Origin: Bacillota bacterium | GTDB taxonomy: Bacteria > Bacillota > Sulfobacillia > JAJZIM01 | DNA length: 64,000 nucleotides | Direction: 5' to 3' | NCBI GenBank assembly: GCA_021810565.1 | Contig: JAJZIM010000001.1 | Span: 55,422-119,421 of the forward strand | Shown here: piece after piece, positions 44,346 to 55,332 of the stretch | Layout: the number at the start of each line of letters is the position of its first letter | How positions within the stretch are numbered: position 1 is the first letter of the stretch | Program-made: the position numbers and the translations under genes | Notes under the pieces: model-generated | Database searches by the model: none | The model's input: the letters and a program-made list of their open reading frames with translations, nothing else | What the model was told of the DNA's origin: nothing

Positions 44346-45219
44346 CGATGGCCACGGCGGCGATGATCACGGTGACCAGGGAGGTGCGCAGCCGGCGGGC
44401 CCAGCCCAAGACGGCCCCGATGGCCAGGAAGCTGACCAGGGCGGCCGTCACCAGCATCACCAGGGTGGTCCCCACTCCCAGGTCCCGAACCGCGCGCACG
44501 CCGCCGTGGCCCAGCACCATGGGTACCACCCCGGCCCCCAGCAGGGCCGGCACGTCCAGCAGGAAAGACAGCCTAAGCGCCGCGGCGGCATCGAAGCCCA
44601 GGCCCAAAAGCGGCGTCACCGTGACCCCGCTACGGCTGATGCCCGGCAGGGCGGCCAGCCCCTGGCACGCCCCGGTGAGCAGGCTCTCCCAGCCCCTGGG
44701 GTTCCGCCGGAGGCCCGGCGCCCCCGCCTGGCGCAGGCGCCGCTCCCGGTGCCGGGCCAAAGCCGCGGTGATCAGGAGCAATAGACCCACTATCAGCATG
44801 CCCGCCGACCCCCCGACCAGGGTGAAGGTCCGCCGCATGCCGATATACAGCGGCAACCCCACCACCCCGGTCATCAGGGTAGCCAGGACCAAATAGCGCA
44901 ACAGCGCCGGCCCCTCCCCTGGCCCCAGGGGGCGGCGCAGGGCGCCTAGGGCCGTGCCCAGGTCCCGGCGGAAGTAGAACACGGCGGCGAAGAAGGAGCC
45001 GAAGTTGGCCACCAGCCCCAGGGCGTAGGCCTGTCCCAGGGGCAGGCCCGCGCCGGCCAGCAACAGGGTCACCAGGGTCTTGGAGCTGACCGGCAGCCAT
45101 TCCACGACGCCCTGCAGGATCCCCGCCCCCAGGCCCAATCCCCAATCGATGGGATGCAGACCGGCATCCTCCCCTTTCCGTGGCGAAAGCCAGCAGGCTG
45201 CCGGCTTTCCGCGTCGCAT
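44314..45219 (-). CDS. uppP: Undecaprenyl-diphosphatase (UppP/BacA family) 2
   Basis: 'GILQGVVEWLPVSSKTLVTL' and 'ALPGISRSGVTVTPLLGLGF'; precise start uncertain. Confidence 0.85.
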   Translation of the reverse strand: MRRGKPAACWLSPRKGEDAGLHPIDWGLGLGAGILQGVVEWLPVSSKTLVTLLLAGAGLPLGQAYALGLVANFGSFFAAVFYFRRDLGTALGALRRPLGPGEGPALLRYLVLATLMTGVVGLPLYIGMRRTFTLVGGSAGMLIVGLLLLITAALARHRERRLRQAGAPGLRRNPRGWESLLTGACQGLAALPGISRSGVTVTPLLGLGFDAAAALRLSFLLDVPALLGAGVVPMVLGHGGVRAVRDLGVGTTLVMLVTAALVSFLAIGAVLGWARRLRTSLVTVIIAAVAIATALAGLLFG

Positions 45220-45335
45220 CTATCTTAAACGGAGGTGTCTTGGCTCCCGGGGCTTGCTCCCCGGGCGGAGCGAGGGGCGCCGACCTTAAGGCTCCCACCG
45301 CCCGCTTCTGGGCCCTCCGCGACCCTGCCCTGGGG

Positions 45336-45530
45336 TCAGGCCTTTCGCCGCGAGGCCGCGCGCACCCGGCGGAAGAATTCCCGCACCCGCTCCAGACGAG
45401 ACCGCCGCTCGCGGTCGTCCAGCCCCTGGGCCGCCAGGTGCCGCTCGTAGTCCTCCAGCTCCAGCGCCAGGAAGACCTGCTGCGACTGCCAGACCATAAA
45501 TTGCTCGACCGCCTGCTCCTCCACGGGCAT
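45336..45530 (-). CDS. Small hypothetical protein
   Basis: ATG preceded by GGGAGGG; 'MPVEEQAVEQFMVWQSQQVFLALELEDYERHLAAQ'. Confidence 0.55.
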   Translation of the reverse strand: MPVEEQAVEQFMVWQSQQVFLALELEDYERHLAAQGLDDRERRSRLERVREFFRRVRAASRRKA

Positions 45531-45561
45531 CCCTCCCTCCCGGTCTACCCTAGCATATCGT

Positions 45562-45600
45562 GATGAAGGCCCCATTAAGAAGCTGTGAACGGCAAGTTAA
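45562..45600 (-). promoter_or_regulatory. PHO-box-like array upstream of small ORF and uppP 2
   Basis: Minus strand TTAACT(45595) TTCACA(45584) TTAATG(45573) TTCATC(45562), exact 11-bp spacing. Confidence 0.6.
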
Positions 45601-46652
45601 GGATTCCCCGCCTCGTCCAGCAGGGCGTCCACTCCGGCCCAGTCCAGCCCCGCCTCCACCAGCTCCCGCACCCGCCGGGCCCGCTTGGGATGGCGCAGGT
45701 GCATCCGGCCCCACTCCTCCTCCAGACGCTCCACGGTCTGCAGGGTGTCCGCGGCCACCAGCAGCATCGGCACCCCCTGGTCCGCCGCGCGTCCCAGGAC
45801 CGCCGGGGCGGGAGGCAGGTTGCCGGTGAGGATCAGGCAGCGCGCCCCCGTCTCCAAGGCGGCCAATTGGATGTCCGAGCGGTCCCCGCCCGTGATCACC
45901 GCCTTGGCCGGGGTGCGCCGGAAGAAGCGCAGGGCGCTCTCCACATGCATGGCGCCCACCAAGTAGTGCTCCACCCAGGCGTCGGTTCGATCCGAAGCGC
46001 ACAGCACCTCGCCTCCCAGGATCTCGGCCAGCTCGGCCACGGTGAGGGAGTTCAGCAGCCGATCCTCCGGCAGGATCCCCAACAGGGCCGGGCCAGTCCG
46101 GGCCAGGAGCCGTCGGGCGTCCTCCCTGAGCGACGCCACCCGGGGTACCGGCACCCGGTTGTACACCACCCCCCCCAGCCGCTCCCCCAGCAGCCGCCGG
46201 GCCAGGCAGATCCAGTCCGCCCCCAGACAGGCGTGGTCGTCCACCACCAAAACCGCCCGGGCACCGGCGCGCTGGGCCAAATTGACGGCATCCAGACCCA
46301 GGGAGCAGCCGGCAGCCAGGTCCGCCGCCCCCTCCACCAGGAGCGTCCCCGGACGCGCCAGCAGCTGCTCCAAGGCCCGCTCCCCCGGCGCCACCGCCGC
46401 CGCTCCCTCGCCCCGGAGCAGGGCGGCCAGGAGCTCGGGTCCGCCGCGCAACGGTGACAAAAGCTCGGGCGGATCGGCAAGCTCCAGCATCGCTCCCAGG
46501 AAGGCGGCGTCCGCGGCCCCCTCCCCGGAGAGGTCCCCCACCAGCTTCAGGTAGCTGAAGGGCCGTCCCTGCTTTTTCAGATGATACCCCAGGCCCAGGC
46601 ACAGGGCGCTCTTGCCCGCGTGGGGTTTCGGCGACAGGATCGCCAGGTTCAT
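45597..46652 (-). CDS. BioD/CobQ-like P-loop plus DRTGG-domain protein (Pta N-terminal-like)
   Basis: 'MNLAILSPKPHAGKSALCLGLG' P-loop; 'AVITGGDRSDIQLAALETGARCLILTGNLPPAPAVLGRAADQGVPMLLV' DRTGG-like. Confidence 0.75.
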   Translation of the reverse strand: MNLAILSPKPHAGKSALCLGLGYHLKKQGRPFSYLKLVGDLSGEGAADAAFLGAMLELADPPELLSPLRGGPELLAALLRGEGAAAVAPGERALEQLLARPGTLLVEGAADLAAGCSLGLDAVNLAQRAGARAVLVVDDHACLGADWICLARRLLGERLGGVVYNRVPVPRVASLREDARRLLARTGPALLGILPEDRLLNSLTVAELAEILGGEVLCASDRTDAWVEHYLVGAMHVESALRFFRRTPAKAVITGGDRSDIQLAALETGARCLILTGNLPPAPAVLGRAADQGVPMLLVAADTLQTVERLEEEWGRMHLRHPKRARRVRELVEAGLDWAGVDALLDEAGNP

Positions 46653-48766
46653 TCTCCCTCACCTCCCTGCATCTGTGCCGCCAGGCCCAGGCGGCTGTCC
46701 GCCACCACCGCGCCGCGGCCCCGTTCCCGCACCAGCACCGGATTAAGATCCAATTCCACCACCTCGGGCAGGTCCACGGCCAGCCGGGCTACCCGCAGGA
46801 TGACCTCCTCCAGGGCCGCCACATCCGCGCCAGGCCGTCCCCGCACCCCGGCCAGGATGGGGTAGCCCTTGAGCTCCCGCAGCATCTCCCGGGCGTCGTC
46901 GGCACCCAAGGGGGCCACCCGGAAGGCCACGTCGGCCAGCACCTCCACGAATATGCCGCCCAGGCCGGCCATGACCACCGGCCCGAATTGGGGGTCCCGG
47001 GTCATGCCCACCACCATCTCCACCCCGCCGGGTACCCATTCCACCACCTCCACTCCCGCCAGGCGGGCGCGGGGGGCCAGGCGGCGCACCCGCCCCAACA
47101 GGCGGTCGTAGGCGTCGATCAGGGCCGCCTCGTTCGCGATGGCGCCCGCCACCCCGCCCACGTCGGTCTTGTGCAGGATGTCCGAGGAGACCACCTTCAG
47201 TCCCACGGGATACCCCAGCTCCCGGGCGGCCGCGGCGGCCTCCTCCCGGCCGGCGGCCAGACGCGCCCGGGTCAGGGTGAGCCCGTAGGCCTCCAGCACG
47301 GGCCGGGCGGGCCAGTCCCCCAACAGGTACTCCCCCCGCTCGGTGGCCGCGGTCAGGGCGGTCCGGGCCGCCGCGGCGTCCACGCTGAGGGACGGCGCCG
47401 GATGCGCCGGCCTCTCCCTGCCCTCGCGGCACCGTATCATGGCCGCCAGGCTGTCCACGGCCCGCTCCGGGAAGGGGTAGTTGGGCACGCCGCCCCGAGT
47501 AAGCACCGCCACCCCCTGGGCCACCGCCGTCCCGCCCATGAAGCAGGCCAGCACCGTCCCGCCTCCCCGGGCCGCCTCCACCACCGCCTGCGCCGTCTCC
47601 GGTATCTGGGTCACCGTCTGCGGCGTGAGCAGCACCAAGGTGGCGTCCGCGGCCCCGGCGGTGATCTCCAGCGCCGCCCGGTAGCGGTCGGCTCCGGCGT
47701 CCCCCACCAGGTCCACCGGGTTGTACACGTTGGCGGTGGGGGGAAGCACCCGGCGCAGCCTGGCCGCCGTGTCCGCCTCCAGGGAGGGTACCTGGAGCCC
47801 GCCCCGCTCACAGGCGTCCGCCGCCATGATTCCCGGTCCGCCGGCGTTGGTGACGATCAGCACCCGGCGACCGGCAGGCAAGGGCTGGCGGGACAGGGCC
47901 AGGGCCTGGTCGAAGAGTTCCTCCATGGAGGTTACCGCCACCACCCCCACCTGGCGGAAGGCGGCACGGTAGGTGGTGTCGGCGCCGGCCAGGGCCCCGG
48001 TGTGGGAGGAGGCGGCCCGCGCCCCCGCCCCGGTGCCGCCCGCCTTCAGCACCAGCACCGGCTTTTCGGCGGTGATCCGGGCGGCCACCTGCAGGAAGCG
48101 TTGCCCCTGCACCACGTTCTCCAGGTACATGGCCACCACCCCGGTGGCCGGATCCTCCGCCAATAGCTCCAAGAAGTCCGCCTCGTTGAGGTCGGCCTTG
48201 TTGCCCAGGCTCACGAACTTGGCGAAGCCCATGCCCAGGTCCCGGGCCATCCCCAGGGCCGCCGTGCCCACCGCCCCCGACTGGGACAGGAAGGACACGT
48301 TGCCGGCGGCAGGCATGCCCTGGGCGAAGCTCAGGTTCAAGGCCGCCCCGGTGTCGATGAGGCCCAGGCAGTTGGGACCCAGGAGGCGCATGCCGCTCTC
48401 CCGAGCAACGGCGACCAGCTCCCGCTCCGCGGCCTTGCCCGCCGGACCTGCCTCGCCGAAGCCGGCGGTGATCACCACCAGGCCTCCCACCCCCTTGGCG
48501 GCGCACTGCCGGGCCACCGCGTTCACCGCGGCCACCGGCACCACCACCGCCGCCAGATCCACCTCCCCCGGCACGTCCAGGACCGAGGGGTAGCAGGGCA
48601 GGTCCAAGAGCCGCCGCGCGTGGGGATTCACCGGGAAGACGCGACCGCGAAAGTCTCCGGCCACCACGTTTTGCAAGACGTCGCGGCCCAGCTTTCCCCG
48701 CTCCCGGGCCGCCCCGATCACCGCCACCGAGCGGGGTGAGCGGAAGGCTTGCATGCCCATCGACAC
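46649..48766 (-). CDS. Acetate/acyl-CoA ligase (ADP-forming), fused alpha-beta
   Basis: CoA-binding N-term 'RSVAVIGAARERGKLGRDVLQNV', 'GPNCLGLIDT', ATP-grasp C-term 'GYPVGLKVVSSDILHKTDVGGV'. Confidence 0.92.
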   Translation of the reverse strand: MSMGMQAFRSPRSVAVIGAARERGKLGRDVLQNVVAGDFRGRVFPVNPHARRLLDLPCYPSVLDVPGEVDLAAVVVPVAAVNAVARQCAAKGVGGLVVITAGFGEAGPAGKAAERELVAVARESGMRLLGPNCLGLIDTGAALNLSFAQGMPAAGNVSFLSQSGAVGTAALGMARDLGMGFAKFVSLGNKADLNEADFLELLAEDPATGVVAMYLENVVQGQRFLQVAARITAEKPVLVLKAGGTGAGARAASSHTGALAGADTTYRAAFRQVGVVAVTSMEELFDQALALSRQPLPAGRRVLIVTNAGGPGIMAADACERGGLQVPSLEADTAARLRRVLPPTANVYNPVDLVGDAGADRYRAALEITAGAADATLVLLTPQTVTQIPETAQAVVEAARGGGTVLACFMGGTAVAQGVAVLTRGGVPNYPFPERAVDSLAAMIRCREGRERPAHPAPSLSVDAAAARTALTAATERGEYLLGDWPARPVLEAYGLTLTRARLAAGREEAAAAARELGYPVGLKVVSSDILHKTDVGGVAGAIANEAALIDAYDRLLGRVRRLAPRARLAGVEVVEWVPGGVEMVVGMTRDPQFGPVVMAGLGGIFVEVLADVAFRVAPLGADDAREMLRELKGYPILAGVRGRPGADVAALEEVILRVARLAVDLPEVVELDLNPVLVRERGRGAVVADSRLGLAAQMQGGEGE

Positions 48767-48772
48767 CGCCCC

Positions 48773-50053
<1,281 letters not shown>

Positions 50054-50221
50054 GCCCCCTTGCCCGTTTTGAGCCGGCCGGGAGCCCCGCTCGGCAGCGC
50101 CCCGGTCCCCCAAGGCTTCGGCGCCGGACACCCTAGCTCCTGCCTCCCCACCCGTCCCGCTCCGCTCCGGTGGCCCTGGCCGATCGCGGTCCTGAGCAAT
50201 TCCGGCCTCGCCGCGGGGAGG

Positions 50222-51658
50222 TCAACGCCACGGCGGCACGATCACCCAAAAAGAGGCGCCAAGCGGCCGCAGCCAATACGGATTGTTCAGGGTCAGCACA
50301 TAGCCGCCGGAGGCAAGGGGGACGGGCAGCTTCGCCGCCGCCGCGGCGGGGCCGGCCACCCGGATGGGAAGGGAGCTGCTCCCTGTCGGGCCGCGCAGGG
50401 TCGCCGTGAGGCCGCCCGGCAAGTTGAAGGCCGTGGCCGTGCCGGACAGCCGGAGGGAGGCCCCCCCCTTGGCCACCCGCACCGTGAACTTCCCGGGGGT
50501 GAGCGTCTGGGCCGCCAACTCGTCCCCGTAGACCACATCCCGGCGCAGGGCGGGGATGCGATATTGGTCTATCATTTGGAACGAGAACAGCCCGGCGGCG
50601 CCCTCCCTCAGATATATCCTGGTCTGGCGCAGCGACAGGCCGGGAGAGGGAATGGCATGGTCGTTGCGCGCCCCGAGGTTGGCCTGCAGCACACCCACCC
50701 AGGGCAGGCGCGGGCCGTACCGGTGCAGCCCCCGCAGCAGGGTGGCCAGCTGCCGCCGGAAGGTCGCCAGATCCTTCGCCGCCCCGGTGTGCTTCTCGAA
50801 GGGATACAGGTAGATGAAGACCAGATCCGCCATCCTCGGGCCGTAGGCGGAGGCGATGAGCCGCCGGCTGGGTGCCCCGTAGCCCGCCACCACCGGGTAG
50901 CCGGGGAAGGAGGCCTTGATCTGAGCGTACTCCTGCTGCAGGGCCGCCAGCTCCTGGTCCCCGTAGAAAAAGTCGTCCTTGGCGTAGAAACCCCACAGGT
51001 TGGACCGATGGTAGGCGGCGATCCGCGCCAGGTGGGCCGCCAGTCCCGGGCTGTTCAGCACCATGGTGCGGGCGGGCACCGGGTTCTGCGGTCCGGTCAC
51101 GGTGCAGCCGGTGAGGGCGGAGTAGGTCTGGCCGTTCAAAGTTCCGTAGTCGGCGACGATGCCAGTGTAGCGCACGGTGTCGCCGCCGATTTGCAGGGTG
51201 CCGCGGGACGGCAGCGGCTTCCCGTTACGCGTCACCGGCCGCAGCTTGAAGACGGAGGTCCCCGCCACGGTGTGGGCGATGGGCACCGTGGTCTGGCCGG
51301 GATGCACGGGGAAGGGCAGCACGTCCCGGATGAAGGCCGTGGTGTTGTCCAGGAGCATGATGCGGCGGCGCCGGAAGAGCGACCCGATGGGCGTGCTCGG
51401 ATCGAGCAGCATGGCTTGGTCCTGGCCGTAGGTCACCGCCAGGTTCATGCCGGCCGCCACGGCGTCGTGCATCTCCCCTGCCGCCATGGACAGGTCGGCT
51501 CGGCCATGCAGGTAGTCCGCCCCCAGATCGTAGGCCCCCACGATCACCTTGCCGTGCACCCGGAAGGCGGGGGCGGTGGCGGGGGTGGTGCCGCAAGCCG
51601 CCAGCACCGCGAGCGCGGCCAGCAGCCGGATCGGGGTGGCCGCCGCGAAACGGGGCAT
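50222..51658 (-). CDS. Secreted hypothetical lipoprotein, possible glycosidase-like fold
   Basis: Lipobox 'AVLAACG'; family not recognised. Confidence 0.6.
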   Translation of the reverse strand: MPRFAAATPIRLLAALAVLAACGTTPATAPAFRVHGKVIVGAYDLGADYLHGRADLSMAAGEMHDAVAAGMNLAVTYGQDQAMLLDPSTPIGSLFRRRRIMLLDNTTAFIRDVLPFPVHPGQTTVPIAHTVAGTSVFKLRPVTRNGKPLPSRGTLQIGGDTVRYTGIVADYGTLNGQTYSALTGCTVTGPQNPVPARTMVLNSPGLAAHLARIAAYHRSNLWGFYAKDDFFYGDQELAALQQEYAQIKASFPGYPVVAGYGAPSRRLIASAYGPRMADLVFIYLYPFEKHTGAAKDLATFRRQLATLLRGLHRYGPRLPWVGVLQANLGARNDHAIPSPGLSLRQTRIYLREGAAGLFSFQMIDQYRIPALRRDVVYGDELAAQTLTPGKFTVRVAKGGASLRLSGTATAFNLPGGLTATLRGPTGSSSLPIRVAGPAAAAAKLPVPLASGGYVLTLNNPYWLRPLGASFWVIVPPWR

Positions 51659-51965
51659 CCGGCTCCTCCTTCATGGGTAACTTCGCTCCGGGGCGCCGGC
51701 TCCTAAGATATGTTCGGCAATCACGCCTGAAATTCCTTCCAGGCCGCACCGGAAGGCCGCGGCAAACCGGCTCGTGCTTCCCTGGGTCGGGCGGTGCAGC
51801 GGCTCCCATCTGCATGGGTATAGAGGGCCTCCCCCAAGGAAAGCCCCCTCGCCCCTGCCGGACCGCACCACGCACGGGCGCGGTGCTTCGCAGTGCCCGC
51901 TCCGTGGGCGCCGGCGGCACCCGCCGCACGGCGGCGGGCCCAGGCGGCCGCCCGCTCCCCCGGTC

Positions 51966-53024
51966 TCAGCTCCCCTTGGCCACGTTGAACCGGAAGTTGA
52001 TGATGTCCCCGTCCTTGACGGGATAGTCCCGGCCCTCCAGGCGCAAAAGGCCCTTGTCCCGCAGGACGGCCAAACTGCCCTCCCGCTCCAGGTCGGTGAA
52101 GGAGGCCACCTCGGCCCGGATGAAGCCCCGCTCGATGTCGGAGTGGATCTTCCCCGCCGCTTGGCGGGCCGGCGTATCCTCGGCCACGGTCCAGGCCCGC
52201 ACCTCGTCCTCCCCCGCGGTGAGGAAGGAGATCAGCCCCAGCCGTCGATACACGGCGCGGCACAGCCGCTGCACCCCCGGCTCGGTGAGCTTCAGGTCCT
52301 CCAAAAAGGCTTGGCGGTCCGCCCCCTCCAGCTGGTCGATCTCCAGTTCGATGCGGGCGGCCACCGTCAGCAGGGGATATCCCTTCTCGCGGCAGGCCGT
52401 CTCCAACGCGGCCCTTCCCGGGAACTCCCCCTCCCGAAAGGCCGCCTCGTCCAGGTTGGCCACCACCAGGGCGGGCTTGCCGGTCAAAAGCTCGTAGCCG
52501 CGCAAACGGCCGGCGTCCTCCTCGGAGAGGCCGGCGGCGAAGACGGCCCGCCCCCCTTCCAGCGCCTCCCGGCAGCGCTCCAGCACGGGCAACTCCGCTT
52601 TGTCCGCCTTCCGGTCGGCGTGCACCCGCTCCAGGCGGCGCTCCACCACCTCCAAGTCGGCCACCACCAGCTCCATCTCCAACTCCTCCAGATCGCGCGC
52701 CGGGTCGGGATCGGGCAGACCCTCCCGGGGGAAGCCCCGCAAGACGTGCAGCAGCGCGTCGCTCTTCCTGGCCTCGGACAGGAGCCGGTTGGCCGCCGTC
52801 CGATCACCGCCCCCCGGCGGCAGGCCGGGCAGGTCCAGAAACTCGATCTGGGCATAGGTGGTCTTGCGCGGGTGATACATGCGGCTCAAGAAGTCCACCC
52901 GGGCGTCGGGAACCGCGGCCACGCCCCGGCCGGTGCCGTAGCCGGCGGCCCGAGCCTTGGTCAAGAGCTCGAACAGGGTGGTCTTGCCGCCTCCGGAGAG
53001 TCCGATCAGTCCACAGTTCAACAT
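51966..53024 (-). CDS. ychF: Ribosome-binding ATPase YchF/OLA1
   Basis: G1 'GLSGGGKTTLFELLT', 'DARVDFLSRMYHPRKTTYAQIEFLDLPGL', TGS-like C-term 'GRDYPVKDGDIINFRFNVAKG'. Confidence 0.92.
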   Translation of the reverse strand: MLNCGLIGLSGGGKTTLFELLTKARAAGYGTGRGVAAVPDARVDFLSRMYHPRKTTYAQIEFLDLPGLPPGGGDRTAANRLLSEARKSDALLHVLRGFPREGLPDPDPARDLEELEMELVVADLEVVERRLERVHADRKADKAELPVLERCREALEGGRAVFAAGLSEEDAGRLRGYELLTGKPALVVANLDEAAFREGEFPGRAALETACREKGYPLLTVAARIELEIDQLEGADRQAFLEDLKLTEPGVQRLCRAVYRRLGLISFLTAGEDEVRAWTVAEDTPARQAAGKIHSDIERGFIRAEVASFTDLEREGSLAVLRDKGLLRLEGRDYPVKDGDIINFRFNVAKGS

Positions 53025-53094
53025 GCTTGCGTCCCCGCCCCCTCCGCCCCCATTCTAACCGGCGGCGAAGGACGTGGCAAGAAACGGTTTGCCC

Positions 53095-53733
53095 TTAGAA
53101 CCCCTTCTGGAAGCGGCGCACCAGGCGCTGCAGCCGACCGACCTCCCGGCTAACCCCGCTCCAATTCTTCGCCGCCACGTCCGCGTTCAGCCGGTGGGAG
53201 AGGGAGCCGAGTTGCGCGATGCCGGTGGGCGTGGTCACGGCCGCGTAGGCGCTCTCCAGATCTCCCAAATTGGCCTGCAGTGTGCGCACGTCGTGGTCCG
53301 CCCGGGCGGTGTCCTGGGCGTTGACCGCCGCCGCCAAGTCGCTCAGGGTGGCCGAGAAGCCGTTGACCGCGCCCACCGTCACTCCGTCCTTGGCCAGCTC
53401 CCCGGAGAGGGTGTTCCAGGTGCCCTGCAGGATGCCCAGGGCGGCGTCGGCGTTCAGCCACTCCCCTTTGGGCAGGCCCTGGGCCACTTGATCCAGCCCC
53501 TCCCGCAGGGTGGCGAACTGCATGGATACCCCCGGTTGCACCGGCGCCGTGGGCACCGGACCGGAGCCGCCGCCCAGCCAGGCGGTTATCTCCCGCTGCA
53601 GTCGGTGCCCGGAGCTGCCGTGGAAGGCGACGGCCAGCCCGATCAGCAGCAGCACCCCCACCAGCATCCAGGGCGGCACGCTGTGCCGCCGACGCCAGGC
53701 GGGATCGGGGCCCTCGTTCCATCCTCCAGGCAT
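53095..53733 (-). CDS. Hypothetical single-pass membrane protein
   Basis: ATG at 53733; TM 'WMLVGVLLLIGLAVAF'; helical extracytoplasmic domain. Confidence 0.6.
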   Translation of the reverse strand: MPGGWNEGPDPAWRRRHSVPPWMLVGVLLLIGLAVAFHGSSGHRLQREITAWLGGGSGPVPTAPVQPGVSMQFATLREGLDQVAQGLPKGEWLNADAALGILQGTWNTLSGELAKDGVTVGAVNGFSATLSDLAAAVNAQDTARADHDVRTLQANLGDLESAYAAVTTPTGIAQLGSLSHRLNADVAAKNWSGVSREVGRLQRLVRRFQKGF

Positions 53734-53845
53734 CGTCAACCCGCCTCCTCTCCCTTGGTCCCAGCCCAAGCTTATGCCCCTGTCCCAGAGATGATGCCGC
53801 AGCGGGAAGGCCCCCTCTCGCCAGACCACCAAAAAGGGGAAGTGC

Positions 53846-53968
53846 TCACTTCCCCTTGGGCGCCTTTTCCGGTAGCTTCTTCGGATCTACCCCGATCTCC
53901 TGGGCCACCTCGTACTTGAACTGCTCCTTGTTCAACTTGGGCGGCGGTGCTTGCTTCTTCCCGACCAC
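53846..53968 (-). CDS. Short alpha/beta-type small acid-soluble spore protein-like ORF (40 aa)
   Basis: GTG after canonical GGGAGGTGA; translation 'VVGKKQAPPPKLNKEQFKYEVAQEIGVDPKKLPEKAPKGK*' carries the alpha/beta-SASP-like '(L/F)KYEVAQEIGV'; absent from ORF track because short. Confidence 0.7.
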   Translation of the reverse strand: MVGKKQAPPPKLNKEQFKYEVAQEIGVDPKKLPEKAPKGK

Positions 53969-54009
53969 GGGCTCACCTCCCGCCCCTAGCTTGCCCCACG
54001 CCGTGGCGG

Positions 54010-55200
54010 CTATGTGCCGCCGCGCAACTCCTGGCGCGCGGCGTGGCGCAGGGCGCCGTCCGTCAGCACGTCCAGCCCGGTGAGGGCCAGGGCCTGGGCG
54101 GCCGTGCGCAGCACCTGCTCCGCCCGAGGGGACACGGCGGCCGCCGCGAACTGGGGGGTGTGGGGCGCCACCTCCTCGGGAGCGACGGCCAACTGCGGCT
54201 GAATGCAGGGCACCACCTGGCTCACGTTGCCCAGGTCGGTGGATCCTCCGGGCCGCGGCGGGGCTTCCGGCTCCTGCCAGCCCGCCCGGGCCAGGTTGGC
54301 CCGGAAGACGTCCAGGAGGATCTGGTTGTTGCGCATGGGCTGGTATACAGGACCGTCCGGCTCCAAGTCCAGGGCGGCCCCCGTGGCCTGCGCCGCGCCC
54401 CGGGCGCAGTTCTTCACCTTCTCCAGCACCTCCTCCAGGTAGGAGGCGGTGAGGGCCCGCACCAGGAAGCGGGCCTCGGCCTCCTCGGGCACGATGTTGG
54501 GGGCCACGCCGCCCTTGCTGATGATCCCATGGATCCGGGCCTCCTCCCGCAGGTGCTGACGCAGGGCGTTGATACCCAAAAAGGTGAGGATGACGGCCTC
54601 CAGGGCATTGATGCCCTCGTGGGGCGCCGACGCCGCGTGGGCCGCCCGTCCCCGGAAGCGGATGCGCAGCGGATAGGCCGCCCGGGCCTGGAACTCAAGC
54701 TCGTTGCGCCGGTGGGGATGGAACATCAGGCAGGCGTCCAGGTGCCGAAACACCCCCCGCTCCACCATTTGGATCTTCCCCCCGCCGCCCTCCTCGGCAG
54801 GCGTGCCCAAGAAGACCACTCGGCCCAATTCGCCTCCCGTGGTCCGGGCCAAGCCGACGGCCGCCCCCCAGGAGGCGGCGGCGATGAGGTTGTGTCCGCA
54901 GGCGTGGCCCAGATCGGGCAGCGCGTCGTACTCCCCCACGAAGGCCACCGCCGGGCGCTCCGGCCCGGGATACACGGCGCGCAGCGCGGTGGGCAGGCCT
55001 CCCACTCCCCGCTCCACCTGGAAACCGGCCTCCGTCAGGCGTGCGGCCAGCAGCCGGGACGCCTCCCGCTCGGCGTGCCCCAGCTCCGGGTGGTCGTGGA
55101 TCTCCCGGCTCAGCTGCACCATGGCCGCCGAGTGCTCCTCCACCCGCTCCAAAACCGCCTCCCGCAGCCGAGTCAGGTCCCGCTCCAAGCCGCCCACCAC
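54010..55200 (-). CDS. M20-family amidohydrolase/peptidase (AbgB-like)
   Basis: 'REIHDHPELGHAEREASRLLAARL', 'GEYDALPDLGHACGHNLIAAAS', 'GTPAEEGGGGK'. Confidence 0.9.
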   Translation of the reverse strand: MVGGLERDLTRLREAVLERVEEHSAAMVQLSREIHDHPELGHAEREASRLLAARLTEAGFQVERGVGGLPTALRAVYPGPERPAVAFVGEYDALPDLGHACGHNLIAAASWGAAVGLARTTGGELGRVVFLGTPAEEGGGGKIQMVERGVFRHLDACLMFHPHRRNELEFQARAAYPLRIRFRGRAAHAASAPHEGINALEAVILTFLGINALRQHLREEARIHGIISKGGVAPNIVPEEAEARFLVRALTASYLEEVLEKVKNCARGAAQATGAALDLEPDGPVYQPMRNNQILLDVFRANLARAGWQEPEAPPRPGGSTDLGNVSQVVPCIQPQLAVAPEEVAPHTPQFAAAAVSPRAEQVLRTAAQALALTGLDVLTDGALRHAARQELRGGT

Positions 55201-55284
55201 CTTTGCCCGCAGACTCCCGCCTCGCGACCCGACCTACTTCGTCCTACCCGCCGCCATCTCCTCCCGGGGCCGAGCGCCGGCAGA

Positions 55285-55315
55285 CGAAAAGGCGAGCGGC
55301 ACCCAACCGCTCGCC
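55285..55315 (-). terminator. Intrinsic terminator of ilv/leu operon
   Basis: Minus strand GGCGAGCGG-TTGGGTG-CCGCTCGCC-TTTTCGT. Confidence 0.85.
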
Positions 55316-55332
55316 CGTCGGCCGCCTGCCCC

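Noticed and set aside
41974-45219. The two uppP genes as a recent tandem duplication
   Set aside because: Protein sequences are clearly divergent outside the active-site motifs; more likely distinct paralogs.
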